Shown here: piece after piece, positions 21,113 to 34,960 of the stretch | Layout: every line of letters starts with the position of its first letter | How positions within the stretch are numbered: position 1 is the stretch's first letter | DNA from: Cocos nucifera | Taxonomy: Eukaryota > Streptophyta > Magnoliopsida > Arecales > Arecaceae | NCBI GenBank assembly: GCA_006176705.1 | Contig: QRFJ01001924.1 | Span: 248,001 to 312,000 of the forward strand | Length of the DNA: 64,000 nt | Direction: 5' to 3' | Notes under the pieces: generated by a model | The model's input: the letters and a program-made list of their open reading frames with translations, nothing else | What the model was told of the DNA's origin: nothing | The model's database searches: none | Made by a program: the position numbers and the translations under genes

Positions 21113-22832
21113 ATGGCAAAGACTCATGCTCAAAACTCGTCCAACTCCGCCGGCCAGTCAGTCCGACGAGAAACACTCCCCCCTCCACCACCATTAGTGG
21201 TGGAACCAAGTTCTTCACATCCAACAGTTACGGCAGATGCACAAATCCAACAACTAGCTGCGTTGACGTAGCAGGTTCGAATGCTGACGGAAGCTGTTCA
21301 CAGCCTCCAACAGCAACCGCATGCTGTGGCGGAAGGCCCAACGATGCAAGCTATACCATCTAGGCACAGCCACTGCATCTCGAGACGCTCTGCCACCCCC
21401 TCATCGGAACGACCATCTCAACGTTCCCGTCGGACGGTAACCCCATCTCCTCGCCGTTTATGAAGAGACATCCGTCGGTCACAACATTCCATTTCTCCAT
21501 TCGCTAATCAGAGTCAGCACAAGGGGAAACGTCCTCAAAACTTGACCACCTCCTCCTCCACTAGTTCTTTAGGAGAATCGACGCCCAGGACATCTCATCG
21601 GCGATCGTTCGATGATTATGAGCAAAAGCTCAAAGAAATCAACCATCGGCTAGCCCGGATCCAGGAGGATGCAATAAAAGGGTTCTCCGACGGTCTCCAT
21701 GTCTAGACCGCCCCTCCTTTCTCCTCGTGTATCTTGAAGGAACCAATTTCATCACGATTCAAGATGCCGCAAGTAGAGCTATATGATGGCTCCACTAACC
21801 CAGTCGATCATCTCCAAAGTTATAAGACTCTCATGATGATCCAAGGGGCGAATGATGCCCTCATGTGCATCGGCTTTTCGACCATCTTTCGAAAAGCTGC
21901 TCGAGCCTGGTACTCCAGACTTCAGTCGAGAAGCATCGACTCTTTCGGACAGCTTGAAGACTTGTTCATGGCTCACTTCAGCACTAGCAGAAGGATGCCA
22001 CGAACTTCAGATACCCTCTTCTCGATCAAACAAAGAGAGGGAGAGACTCTTCGGGCCTTCGTGGTGCGTTTTAACACCACCACACTCAAGGTCTGAAACC
22101 TTAATGAGGATGTGGCCATCTCAGCCATGAAGCAAGGTCTATGAGGCTCCTGGTTCACTTATTCACCGGACAAGAACTACCTCCGAACCTATGCTAAGCT
22201 CTTCGAGCATGCGGATAAATATATACGCGCAGAAGATGGTGCTTCTGGCCGACACCAATCAAACGAAAAGAATTAGAAGAAGAAAAACAGCGGAAGAACG
22301 ACGTTCTTGCTGGACCGAATCAGACAACTCCAAATAGAGAAATAGTCTTCTCCTAACTGAATCCGGTACCGACTAACATGAAAAGTTGGTACGATACTTA
22401 TACTCTCCTTTCCATACCGTGTGCATAAATCTTGATGGAGATTGAAGGAGAGAATTACCTTTGCCGACCCCTGCCAATGAAAAATCGAGGGAAGGACAAA
22501 AGGAAATACTACCGGTTCCATTATGACTATGGCCATGACATCGAACAGTGCTTTCAATTAAAAGATGAGATCGAGACTCTCATCTGATGAGGATTTCTTG
22601 CCAAATACTGACTAGATCGTCCAACTAAGCCCCATGACGATCAACCACCAGCATCAGAGGAGACTCAGCAAAACCAATCGACTGCTGGGGTGATCAATAT
22701 GATCTCTAGTCGATCAAGAGCCAGGGTGGCAATATCCGAAGAAGGATCGGCCAAGAAACGATGGTCCGATGAACTTATCTCTTTTTCGAATGATGATGTA
22801 AGGAGAGTTCAAACTCTCCATGATAATGCTGT
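21113..22832 (+). pseudogene. E2 gag and start of protease
   Basis: The first ATG is at 21113, after the primer-binding site. The N-terminal part is proline/serine-rich. The capsid domain is well kept at 21734-22096 (YDGSTNPVDHLQSYKTLMMI, AARAWYSRLQSRSIDSFGQL, REGETLRAFVVRFN). Near 22500-22590 lies the gypsy gag tail HYDYGHDIEQCFQLKDEIE, whose first cysteine has become tyrosine. From about 22690 the protease lead-in VINMISSRSRARV ... RVQTLHDNAV follows, and the frame is cut at 22832 by E3. Stops and shifts are present in several places. Confidence 0.85.
22828..22832. repeat. Left target-site duplication of E3
   Basis: GCTGT, repeated exactly at 31212-31216 directly after the E3 right LTR. 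Confidence 0.85.
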
Positions 22833-23573
22833 TGAAGAAAAAAATCTTATTTTTTGGATCAGGTTCGTTCAGATCTGATTGGATTAAGAAGGATATTTCA
22901 AAAATTTTTTTCTAAGATCCTAATCAGATTTAAGATTTTTTAGATCTGATCTTATTGATCTAATAAAATAAAATAAAAATTAAATCTAATTTAATTATAC
23001 CTTTGTTATGGGTAATCCTATTATCCTATGATGATCTCGATGTTCGTCTGAGGTTCTGAATGTAGCTACGCAAGCGCCTGACCTCTACCGGTATCCACTC
23101 GGATAGGATCTGGAGATCTTCTTCTTCTCAATCAATCCTCCAAAAATTAAATCTGGATCTGATCTTGAAGATCATCAAAATAGTTTTTAAAGAACAGCCA
23201 TTGTCTCTTACAGTAGTGCTGCCTTCTTCCTTTCCTATTGCCTTTCACTTGCTTAGATTGCACCTAATTCATGCCCAAAATCTCTTGGGCATAGAGAGGA
23301 GAGAGAGGATCAGAGGGTGACATGGAGATGGAGGGAGAGAAGCTTTGTGGCATGGGCTAAAGGCAAAAGCTCATAATTCTAGGCATAGATAGAATTTATA
23401 TAGACCCTGCTGCGCCATGTAGTGCCACATCATCTTGATCAATCATGGCCCTTTGTGCAATCAGATCTAAATCTGATTGATGGGATGACATCATCTGATC
23501 CAATCAGATTAGAGTCCCTCAAAATTCTTCTTAGATGGTGCCAAGACTGGGTCAAACAAGTCTTCTTGGCACC
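22833..23573 (-). repeat. E3 3' LTR, truncated
   Basis: Matches 28926-29671, about the last third of the complete LTR. On the minus strand the upstream 1.5 kb of the LTR is missing, together with the purine tract and the end of RNase H. Both copies share the GGGATGACATCATCTGATCC and GACTGGGTCAAACAAGTCTT words. Confidence 0.86.
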
Positions 23574-26265
23574 AAGACAGTGTTTATATATACCCCTGGA
23601 CTTGGAGTTGTCGATTACCAAAAACCAACAACATATCCTTAGTTCTTCTCAAGTACTTAAGGATACATTTCACCAAAGTCTAGTATTCTTTACCTAAATT
23701 CGACTGATATCTACTCGTGACACTCACAGCATGGGCTATATCAGATCGTGTACATAATATGGCATACATGAGGCTCCCTATTGCTGAAGTATAAGGGATC
23801 TTGCTCATGCATTCAATCTCCTCGGGTGTTGGGACACATTTTCTTAGAGAGATGAATGCCATGTCTGAAGGGTACCAATCCTCTCTTAGAGTTTTTCATG
23901 CTAAACCTCTTTAACATTTCATCTATGTACATCTTCTGTGAAAGACCTAGCATCCTATTTGGTCTATCTCTATAGATCTTAATTTTTAGAATGAAGGATG
24001 CTTCTTCTAGGTCTTTTATGGAGAATTCTTTAGATAATCATAATTTAACTATGGTCAATATGGAAATATCATTTCTAATAAGGAGGATATCATTCACGTA
24101 TAGTATGAGGAAGACAATAGCACTCTCACTGACCTTTTTGAAAATACATGGTTTCTCCTCATTTTTGATGAAACCAAATAATTTGATCACATCATTAAAA
24201 TAAGTATTCCAGCTTCGAGATATCCATATATGGATCTTTGTAGCTTGCATACTTTGTAATCAACATCGTTGGATATGAAACCTAGCGATTGTTCCATATA
24301 GATATTTTTCTTAAGGTATCCATTTAAGAATATCATTTTTACATCCATTTATCATATTTCATAATCGAAATAGGCTACAATAGTAAATAATATATGGATA
24401 GATTTTAGCATAGTTATTGATGAAAAGATATCCTGATAGTCAATGCCTTCGTACTGACTATACTCTTTTACCACTAATCTAGCTTTGAATGTCTCCACAT
24501 TCTCATTTGCACCAATCTTTCTCTTATAGATCTATTTACACCCAATAGGTACTATACCTTTAGGTGGATCTACCAAGGTCCAGACTTAGTTTGAGTGCAT
24601 CGAGTCAATTTCTGACTTCATTGCCTTTAACCATTTCTAGAAGTCGATATCTGATATCGCCTCGTTATAGATTTTGGGATCATCACCAAGAATCTTATTA
24701 CCTACGAGAAATATTTTATCTATTTTCTCTGAAATAGTACCTAAGTACCTCTCAAAAGGATGAAAATTTTTTTTCAATCTGCGAGATGGAGGAGGTAGTG
24801 ATTGTATTAGCTCAACCTGATTTGATTCCATACGATCCTTAGCTTGTTGCTCTTGGGAGACTTTCTCCTTGAGCTTGATCTGCTTTTCAATGCCACCATT
24901 TTGAATAAACTATTTTTCAAGAAAGATGGCATGCCAACTCACCATCACATTATGGTCTTCTAGAATGTAGAAATAATATCCTAATGACTCTTTAGGATAT
25001 TCTATAAATTGAGCTTTAAAGGATCTATAGTCTAACTTGTCCGCTTGTTGTCTTTTGACATAAGTTGGATAACCCCAAATTCTGAGTTGACTCAGACTTG
25101 ATTTCTTATTATGTCATATCTCATACGGTGTGATAGAAATAGTTTTAGAGAGAATCCTATTCAGTAAATATATAGCAGTTAACAAACTATATCTTCAAAA
25201 AAAATCAGAAAAATCTTTGAAGCTCATCATAGATCGGACCATATCTAATAGGATCTAATTCCTCCATTCTGAAATTCTATTGAGTTGAGGTATTCCAAGT
25301 GGAGTCCATTGAGAGACTATGCCATTTTGCTTGAGATAGTCCAAAAATTTTTGACTAAGATATTCACCTCCTTGATCTGATCGAAAAATCTTAATAGATT
25401 TGTCAGTTTGCTTTTTGACTTCATGTCTGAATTTTTTAAACTTTTCAAAGGCTTCAGACTTATGTCTCATAAGATACACGTACCCATATCGAGATAAATC
25501 ATCGGTAAAGGTTATGAAGTAGTCAAAGTTACCTCTGACCGGCATATCAAATGGGCCACACACATCAATATGTACTAGGGCAAGTAGTTCTGTGGCCTTT
25601 TTCCTATGTCCTATAAAAAGGAGCTTAGTCATTTTGTCATGAAGACATAATTCATAAATTTGATATGCAGTCAATGAACTCAATAGTTCGATTTTCTCTA
25701 ATTTGTTAATCCTATCTTCTGCTATATGACCTAGCCTTAGGTGCCATAGATACCTATCGTTTGGACTATCTCTAGGACGTTTTGATCTTATGGCATTCAT
25801 ATTTTGCTCAATATTAAAAATAGATACATCAATATGTAACTGGTAGAGACTGTTAATGAGAAAACTACTTATAATTTTATTTTTTTCATAAAAAATATTA
25901 TAATGGTCCTTAAGAAAACTAATTACATAGCCTTCTTGTGCTAAACATGAAACAGAAATCAAATTCTTGCTTACAGCAGGCACATAATAACAATCCCTAA
26001 GTACTAAATTTAAGTCAGACGGTAGTCGAAGAGGGTAGGTTTCCACGGCCACAACAGCAATCCTTGCTTCATTTTCGACATATAGGATCATCTCACCATC
26101 CCTTATCCTCTTGCTATCCTCAAGATCCTGTATAGAAGTGCATAAATGAGCACTAAAACTAGAGTCAAGCACTCAACTAGATACAAAAAAAATCATAAGG
26201 TTAGATTCAATAACAAGCATATCTCTAGAAGGACCTGACTCCTTATTCTTCAGAGTGATCAGGTA
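23574..26265 (-). pseudogene. E3 copia pol pseudogene
   Basis: On the minus strand, in order: protease motif LDSSFSAHLC near 26170 (the usual DSG is DSS); pre-integrase YLWHLRLGHIAEDRINKLE ... CLHDKMTK (about 25760-25610); integrase LVHIDVCGPFD, FTDDLSRYGYVYLM, FRSDQGGEYL and ISEWRN, so the D, D, E residues can be seen in a 305-codon open stretch (26172-25255). RT follows to about 23870, with SWNTYFNDVIKLFGF and LILYVNDILLI, where the catalytic YVDD is YVND. RNase H starts (CTRSDIAHAVSVTSRYQSN ... YLRRTKDM) and is cut at about 23574. Enzymes are inactive as written. Confidence 0.88.
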
Positions 26266-26269
26266 TGTA

Positions 26270-27050
26270 CGGCAGTTCCGCTTTCAGTAGCCGTCAGTAT
26301 TACAATGAAAATACTTTTCTTTGTCAGCGGCCTTCTTCTTCAGTTCTATCTTTCTTTTTTTTTCACCTTCTATCTTTTGTCTTTTCACAGACTTTTTTTT
26401 TCAAAAGACTTTCTCTTGGAAGAAGTCTATTCTATAGCAAGTACTGAGTCTTTAGAATCTTTCATAGAAAGCTCAACAGTAACCAACATATTCATAAGCT
26501 CGGCCAGAGTATTCTGAAGTTTATGCATATAATAGTTCATGATGAATTGCCCATATGCATCAGTCAAGAATTGTAGAATTATATCATTATGCAGATCCTG
26601 ATCTAACTTCACTTCGAGCTTCTCAAGCTCTTCCAAGTCCTTGATCATCAGACAATGATCTTGGACTGACTGTCCATCACGTATTTTAGCCTTAAACAGT
26701 TGTTTAGTGACATGATATTTGGCTGCACGACTCTGTTAACCAAATAATTTTTATAGGTGAGCCAACATTTGGCAGACAGTCTTGACATTTTCATGTTGAT
26801 GCTGAAGTTCATCAAACATCGAATCCAACATATAGTATCAGATCTTATTATCTTCATCCATTTATTTGTTAAGAGACGCTCTCTGTTCAGTGGACGGATG
26901 AACTGGTAAGGTGGAGAGATCCCGATCCAATACATGAGTCAACTTCTCAGAATCCAAAATGATTTTGAAGTTTTAGAGCCAATCCTTGTAATTGAATTTG
27001 GTCAATCTATGGGTATCCAGGATATGGGCTAATGGGTTGGAGGTAGACAT
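26270..27050 (-). pseudogene. E3 copia gag pseudogene
   Basis: ATG at 27050 on the minus strand (MSTSNPLAHILDTHRLTKFN). The UBN2-type gag core continues with DRDLSTLPVHPS, QSVQDHCLMIKDLEELEKLE and HNDIILQFLTDAYGQF. Near 26300 a zinc-knuckle remnant HCNTDGY.KRNCRTY is missing its first cysteine and its histidine. At least three stops are present. In the family gag packages the element RNA. Confidence 0.84.
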
Positions 27051-28910
27051 TTTTCTTTTTTCTTTAGAGAGTCAAAGTTTTTAGTTAGATTTTGTAATTA
27101 AGACTTGACCAATTTATTTAGAAATTTGATTTTTAAACAAATTAGCTCTCACTATTTACTCGAATTCCTATACTCTCTCTATAGAGATACAAAAATCTTC
27201 AGATTACTGATTTCTAGTGGGTGGTGCAATCTCATCAACTGACTTATCACCTCACCTAACAGTTATTGATGATGGATTAGCCAATGAGTGAACAACTCTT
27301 GTCCAGTGATTCTCTAATCATGGTGCACCTAGACTTGATCTCTAATTCATGAATCTCACCATGCCCGAAATATTGATCCAATCCTTAGTTAAGTTAGACC
27401 AACTATTTACATAGATTAGATTCCTAATTGGATCTCTCATCATATCCAAAATATTAAGCCCAATCCATCCTTCAGCCCATAGCATCTAATGCCTAATAGA
27501 CATGGTTGCATCTTTTCGGTGCAACTAAATCATTATGATCAGTCAAGAACAATCAACCCCGTGAAGGGTCCGTACATCTACAATGGTGAAAGATCTTAGA
27601 CTTAATCTTTTCTTAGAAAGATTTGATTTAGATCTCTTTAAACTTAACTTGACATAGCCATAACCATTATGACTAACCTAGTAACATGGGTTAGCTTGGA
27701 TTATTGCCACCTTAGATCAGGACTGGATCGACAAATATGACCAGATAAGTGAGATCGGTGGAAAGGATATGCCATTAACTCGACAAAAATGCATTCGAAT
27801 CGAGTAGCTTCCAATTAAAAATCAATTGATCATATCTGCCAAACTTATCTTAGATACTAAATTATTGAGCCAGAATCAATCAGATTAGCCTACAATCCAG
27901 ACTCTAACCACTGAGCCTAATTAGGTCTTAACTTGATCGATCATTCATGTGACTCGACTTGATCCAGACTTAATCCTATTAGGCTGATCAATTCAAGCAG
28001 TCTTAATCCCATCTAACCAACTCTTGATTCGATTTGATCAACTGCTAGACCTAATTGAACTACCCAAGCCCGAACCCAATTTTATGAATGTATCTTAGAT
28101 CTGAAAATTCTTAATTTTAGATCTAATATGTTTCATAATCTTAATACTTAATTAAGTTTAGGATTCATAAATAAAATATGTATATAAAATTCTAGGATTT
28201 CAGGATCTAGGATTTTACAGGAAATAAATTTTTGATTTTTGATTAAGGACGAACATGCAACATCCCTATACATCATAAGAACATCCCATCGAATGAAATA
28301 AGAGAGCCTTTAAATTCTACTTCATTCTTATGATCGGATGGCTAAGGAGAATGCCTTAATCAAAAATATGATAAATCTATAAAACTAATTAGATCTATAT
28401 CATATATCATATATATAAAAATTAATCTAACTAAAAATATATTCTGCATACATCTCATGTATCATATCATACATATTTTTAAATTCAAATTATCTTATAA
28501 ATATCTAAAAAATAAGATTTAAATTTAATCATATTAAATTAAAATTTATTCTAGATAATTTTGTAGAACTATTCTACAACTAGTCTAAATATGCATCTAT
28601 CATATCTCATATGAACAAATTAAATAAATTTATTTTTTATTTTTTAGATCTAATTATAATATTTATAATATCAAAAAATTATAAATAAATAGATCTAAAA
28701 ATTATAATTAATCAAATCAAAATTATGATCATGCTAGACTATACATAGAATAATTCTATTCCTAGTCTAGTCATGCATCTCATATATCTAAGATCTAGAT
28801 TATTTAATTTTTAATTTTTTAATTTTAGATTTAATCATATCTAATGTGATATTTAAAATCATCTAATTATTAGATTAAAAATAAATTAGATCTAATGAAT
28901 TTTGGAACTT
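27051..28910 (-). other. E3 long 5' leader, no gene seen
   Basis: The 1.86 kb between the primer-binding site and gag holds no recognisable coding sequence. It becomes very AT-rich above 28100. A near-perfect inverted repeat lies at about 28736-28770, and a weaker related one at about 28566-28590. Confidence 0.65.
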
Positions 28911-28923
28911 GGCTCTGATACTA
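28911..28923 (-). other. E3 primer-binding site (initiator Met type)
   Basis: On the minus strand TAGTATCAGAGCC directly follows the 5' LTR. It matches the common copia site TGGTATCAGAGC with one change (G to A). Confidence 0.8.
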
Positions 28924-28925
28924 GT

Positions 28926-31211
28926 TGAAGAAAAAAATCTTATTTTTCGGATCAGATTCGTTTAGATCTGATTGGATCAAAAGAAATATTTTAAAAAAAA
29001 ATTTTTAAGATTTTAATCAGATCTAAGATTCTTTAGATCTGATTTTATTCATCTAATAAAATAAAATAAAATAAAAATTAAATCTAATTTAATTATACCT
29101 TTGTTATGGGTAATCCTATTATCTTGTGATGATTCCGATGTTTGCTTAAGGTTCTGGATGTAGCCATGCAAGCACCTGACCTCTATCGGTATCCACTCAG
29201 GCAGGATCTAGAGAATTTTTTTTTTCAATCAATCCTCCAAAAATTAGATCTAGATCTGATCTTGAAGGTCTTCAAAATGGCTTTTGAAGAACAGCCGTTG
29301 TCTCTTGCAGCAATGCTGCCTTCTTCCTTTTCTGTTGCTTTTCACTTGCTTGGATAGCACCTAACTCGTGCCCAAAACCTCTTAGGCATAGAGAGGAGAG
29401 AGAGGATCAAAAGGTGGCATGGAGAAGGAGGGAGAGAAGCTTTGTGGCATGAGCTAAAGATAAAAGCTCATAATTCTAGGCGCAGATAGGATTTATATAG
29501 ACCCTGCTATGCCATGCAGTGCCACATCATCCCAATCAATCATAGCCCTTTGTGCAATCAGATCTAAATCTGATTGGTGGGATGACATCATCTGATCCAA
29601 TCAAATTAGAGTCCCTCAAAATTTTTCTTAGGTGGCGTCAAGACTGGGTCAAACAAGTCTTCTTGGCACCACACAATTTAAATCCCTGAAGCAACTGGAG
29701 TCCCATCTGTATGGGACTCCATAGTTTATCCTCGTGGGGCGCATGCCTCCATAGGCATGCGTCCCCTTCTTTTCTGCTTTTTAGCAGGAGGACAAAACCT
29801 CAGGTTCTTTCCTATGGGTGCATGACACATGGGTAGATGTTTAAGTGTCTAAGGTCAATATTTGATCAAAGTCAAAAGATAAGATTTAGCAGGTGATGAA
29901 AAATGACAGGTATTGTCTCAAATTTATCTCATATATTAAGATAATTCTTTTCTGACTTGGACAAGCTCCAGTCAGACCAAGTTAAGATTTTTGAGTGAGC
30001 CCAAATATATTTGGCTCAGTCGAGATAAGTTTTAATGATTGTTAAAGAAGAACGTTAGGCTCAATCGTATGCTAGCACGATTTTTCTGAACCTAATTGAA
30101 TCTTATTCAAATCAATTAAACTGGATTAATCCAATTGATGACATCCAGATCTAAATTCTTGTTTGTATGATTCAGTTAGGTTCAGTTTTGTATGGTAATG
30201 GGATATATCATGATCTCTATCATCGATATCATCAAAATACCTTTTGATGGATCAGAACTTTTTTTATTCAGATAACTAGTATGATCGATCATCCAAATAA
30301 TTCTATTTGCTCTCAAAATCCATCAGTGACACCTAGTAGCATATGGTGGCAACCCATCAGAATTGAAAATGAACCTCTCAGTGCAGTTACCTATGTGATT
30401 AAGTTTCTCTATCTTAAGCCCTAATAGGATTAGGGTTAAGGTGATCTCGTCAAATCCTAATATCCATCATATGAATTAATTATTCGATTCAAGTCCAATA
30501 TGAAAACCTTAATAGAAACTCTTTCTATTATTCTACTCTACCATGACTATGGGCTTATGGACTTGATTCTCATGATCATCATAGAGCTACTCCTTATCTA
30601 CGGAGGTAGATAGATCCCCTATTGGTGCAATCCAATTTCTATAACGAACATACTATAGCCAATATACACCTCAGAGTTCCGAATGGCTAAAAGACCAAGT
30701 TATGGTGTAGTCAAACTATAACACCCTCAAGGTGAATCGCTAATGCACCTCAGGTTAAAGAATCAAACACACCACTGCAGCTTCGAGCCAGTCATCAATG
30801 AGAAGATAGATTTTTTCATGACTGCTCGAGGTGGTCACGCTCAGTGTCCTCGTTCTTTAATGAGTACTTGTACTCTTATTTTAGTATCTCTACATCGTAG
30901 ACTCAAGACTCATCTATTCTAAAGAAGCAATCGTACACCAACCTTTTGGATCAATCACCATCCTCATGATGATTCTACGATCGAGAGCATTTTATGAGTT
31001 AATAATAAAAATTCATGTCTTAAATTTTCAACTCTTAAAAATATGAACTATCATTGTCATTAACTCAAGGGATGTATCACAGACACTTTCAAATACACAC
31101 TGTGATAGAATATAATCCATTTTATTATTTATAATTAAAATTATAATTTTGCTCTTAAAAGTGTATTACAAGTGTCAGTCAATTTAGCTTCTAGGGCATG
31201 CCTATCTAACA
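28926..31211 (-). repeat. E3 5' LTR, complete (2.29 kb)
   Basis: Ends are TG at 31211 and CA at 28926 on the minus strand. The outer end adjoins the GCTGT duplication and the inner end the primer-binding site. The LTR contains no gene. A GGGACTCCATAG and GGCATGCGTCCCC-rich block lies at about 29700-29770. Confidence 0.87.
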
Positions 31212-31216
31212 GCTGT
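31212..31216. repeat. Right target-site duplication of E3
   Basis: GCTGT, exact match to 22828-22832. Confidence 0.85.
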
Positions 31217-34200
31217 CATTGTCTCAATGATGATAGCAAACTATGATGTAAAGAGAATCCTCATCGATAATGGAAGTTCAACCAATGTTTTGTTTTACTC
31301 TACTTTCTCCCGAATGAAATTATCGATGGAACGCTTTCGAAGAGTTCCTATCCCTTTAATCAGATTTACAGGAGATGTCATCGACGTTGGGGAAGAAATA
31401 GATCTTTCGTTGACTGCTAGGATAGAATCTCAATAAAGTACTATAATCTTAACTTTCATAGTCGTTAGAGTCCCGTCGGCATATAACATCATACTTGGAT
31501 AATTAGGTCTCAATGCCCTCAAGGCGATAGTATTGACATATCATTTACTGATCCGATTTTCGACCAATGTCGGAGTTAGAGAGATGCGAGGTGACCAACA
31601 AATCATTCGACATTGCCTCGCAATTACTGCAAAGGAGAATAAGTTGGTAGGCTCTTCATCATTGGAAGGACTTGATCAACAAGAAGATGAAAAGCGAGGT
31701 GAACCGATGGCCGAATGGTTAGTCTCCATCCCGTTGCAAGAGAGCAACCCAACTAAGGCTATACAGATCGGGTCGCACCTTCAGGCAATGGAGCATGAAC
31801 AGCTGGTTCGGTTGCTAAGGGCCAATGCCGATATATTCGCTTGATCGGCAACCGACATGCCAGGCATACCTTCAAAAATAATTATTCACCGACTGAATGT
31901 TAATCCAAACGTCAAACCGGTGAGACGGAAAATGCGACCATTCATTTTTTAGCGATAAAAGGTCATCGACGAAGAGGTAGACAAACTCCTCATGGTGGAC
32001 TTTATTAGAGAGGCCCATTATCCTGATTGGCTTGCCAATGTTGTCATGGTGAGAAAAGCCAACGAGAAATGGCGCATTTGCATCTACTATACCAACCTAA
32101 ATGAGGCATGCTCGAAAGATAGTTTTCCATTTTCGAAGATCAATCAATTAGTCGATGCAACATCGGGATATCGACTTTTGAGCTTCATGGATGCTTTTGC
32201 GGGCTACAATTAGATTTGAATGGCATCCGAAGATGAAGAACATACTGCCTTCATCACAGACAAAGGGATTTATTGCTATAAAGTTATGCCATTCGGACTC
32301 AAAAATATAAGAGCAACCTACCAATGGTTGGTAAATAAAGTTTTCAAGCCATAAATTGGGCGAAATATGAAAGTATATGTCGATGATCTACTGGTAAAAA
32401 GCACTCAAAGTTAAAACCATGTTCAAGACTTAGAAGAGGCTTTCGACATACTCCGACGACACCAGATGAAACTAGATCTGACCAAATATGCCTTTGGAGT
32501 GACAGCCGGGAAGTTTCTTGGTTTTCTTATTTTGCACCAAGGAATCGAAATAAATTCCAAAAAAATAAAGACAATCATTGATATGAAACATCCAACTTCA
32601 AAGAAGAAGGTACAACAGCTCAACGAAAAAATCACCGCGTCCAGTCGATTTATCTCCAAGTCTGTTGAAAGATGCCTTCCTTTCTTCAAAACTCTATAGC
32701 AGACTAAAGATTTTTCTTGAACTGACAAATGCCGATGATCCTTCGAAGAGCTAAAGAAATACTTGATGACTCCTCCATTGCTTGTAAAGTCGATGGAAGG
32801 AGAACCTCTATACTTTTACCTAAGCACATCCCGCGAAGCTGTTAGTTCGATTTTGATCAGAGAAGATAAAAATTGGGTGCAGTATCCCATATACTATGCA
32901 AGCAAGGTACTCCATAATGCTGAAACCTGATACTCAATGATGGAAAAGATGATCTATGCCTTGATTATTTCAAAGCAACGGCTTCGTCCCTACTTCTAAG
33001 CCCATATAGTGCATGTTTTAACCGACCAACCTTTAAAGTCGATTCTACATTGACCAGATACCTCAGCCAGAATGACAAAATGAGCGATAAAGCTCAGTGA
33101 ATTCAACATCCAATATTGCCCTCGTCCATCAATGAAAGCCCAGGTTCTGGCTAATTTCATCGTCGAATGTACCATTTTGGAAGACAAGTCCGATCAAGAG
33201 AAAACAACTCACAAGTCGGTAGAAAGCACCCCTAAAACTAGTCATAAGTCGGCTTGGGTGTTACATGTCGACGGAGCATCGAATGCTCTTAAAAGTGGCG
33301 CCAGACTCATCTTGGCAAATACCGATAGAATAGTCACCGAATATGCCCTTCGATTTAATTTTAAAGCTTCAAACAATCAAGCCGAGTACGAAGTTCTTTT
33401 GGCCGGCTTGAAAATCACCAAGGAGCTTGGTGTTGAAGAACTAAAATATTCACCGACTCTCAACTCATCACAGGACAAGTTAAAGGTGACTTCGAAGCTC
33501 ATGATCTGACAATGCAAAAGTATTTGGAGAAAGTCAAAGATCAAACTCCTATCTTCAAATACTTCGACATCACACACATCCCTAGAGTAGAGAATGCTCG
33601 AGCTGACGCACTCTCCCGACTCACCGTCACCACTCCTAATGAGCTTGGCCGAACCTACATTGAATACCTCGACATGCCAAGTATCGAAAGGGTGGAAGAA
33701 ATATTATAGATCAATGACGAGTTGAGTTGGATGGATCTAATAATCAAGTACCTGGTCAAAGGGATCCTACCCAACAATCCATCTAAAGCAAAACGTTTAA
33801 GATGGACGACCTTGCAATATATTATGATGGACGGACAACTCAACAAGCGATCTTTCTCCTTTTTATTGTTGAAGTGCCTAGGACCTTACGATGCTGACTA
33901 CGCACTTCGTGAAGTCCACGAAGAAATCTATGAAAACCACTTGGGGGGCAAGTCTCTTGCCTATAAGATCCTTCGATAAGGATATTATTGGCCAATAATT
34001 TAGAAAGATGCAGCTGAATTCGTCTGAAAATATGAGCCATACCAAAGATACGCAAATATCCAATGCCAGCTGGCAGCATGATTGACATCGATCATGGTAC
34101 TATGGCCGTTTGCACAATGGGGGATCGACATACTTGGTCTTTTTTCCCAAACGTCTGATCAGAGAAAATTTTTAGTTGTCGCCGTTGATTATTTTATGAA

Positions 34201-34960
34201 ATGGATAGAAGCTGAACCTTTGGCACAAATTATCGAAAATAAAATGAAGGATTTCATTCAAAAATCTATCATCTATAGATTCGGACTTCCACATACAATC
34301 ATAACCAATAATGATCGATAATTTGACAATCAAAATTTCAAAAACTTCAATGCGACATACCACATCACGCATAAGCTAACGTCTGTCGATCATCCATAGT
34401 CAAATGAAAAAATGAAAGTTATGAATCAAACAATCTTCTATGGTTTGAAAACCCAGCTCAATGAGGCCAAAGATCTTTGGGTGGAAGAATTACCTTCGGT
34501 ATTATGGGCATACCGATCCACTCCGCGAGTCCCGACGGGCGAATCTTCCTTTAACATATCATATGGAACTAAAGCAGTGATACTTATGAAAGTCGAACTA
34601 CCATCAATGAGAGTGGAAAAGTATTACAAATCAAGTAATTCGGATCGTCGAAGGGCTGACCTAGATATGTTATTTAAAGTTCGACAATAGGCACAACTCA
34701 GAATGGCTGCTTACCAACAGTAAGTCGCAAGATACTACAATAGAAGGGTTAAACAAAAAGAGATTTGCCTGGAAGACTTAATCTTATGGAAGACGGAAGT
34801 ATCCAAGCCGCTTGACCAAGGAAAGCTATCCCCAAACTAGGAAGGGCCCTACCGAGTGATAGAAATCTTTCAATCTGAAGCATATTGACTCGAAACACTC
34901 GACGGAATTGAAATCCTCCGAACGTGGAATGCTGATAATCTTAAAGTGTACTATCAGTGA
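31217..34960 (+). pseudogene. E2 pol: protease, RT, dual RNase H, integrase
   Basis: Protease resumes at 31227 with IANYDVKRILIDNGSSTNVL (catalytic D near 31264). RT covers about 31850-32700, with the active site YVDD at 32376-32387 intact. A first RNase H follows (YYASKVLHNAET ... VLTDQPLKSILH, about 32760-33160). A second RNase H is at 33240-33470 (SAWVLHVDGASNALKSGARL ... NNQAEYEVLLAGL), the extra domain of the Tat lineage. Integrase spans 33720-34700: WGIDILGLFSQT is kept, but ITDNG has become ITNND and the usual E is K. The C-terminal part ends LKVYYQ with TGA at 34958-34960. Scattered stops make it a pseudogene. Confidence 0.87.

Larger units (their letters stand above)
22833..31211 (-). 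mobile_element. E3: Ty1/copia retrotransposon inserted in E2 protease
   Basis: 8.4 kb element read on the minus strand. The complete 5' LTR is at 28926-31211 (TGTTAGATAGG...CTTCA) and a truncated 3' LTR at 22833-23573. The gag starts at 27050. Protease, integrase and RT follow; RNase H is cut where the LTR piece begins. An initiator-Met-type primer-binding site follows the 5' LTR. The perfect GCTGT duplication and the continuity of the E2 protease on both sides prove a single insertion. It is younger than E2. Stops and shifts break all its genes. Confidence 0.88.
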
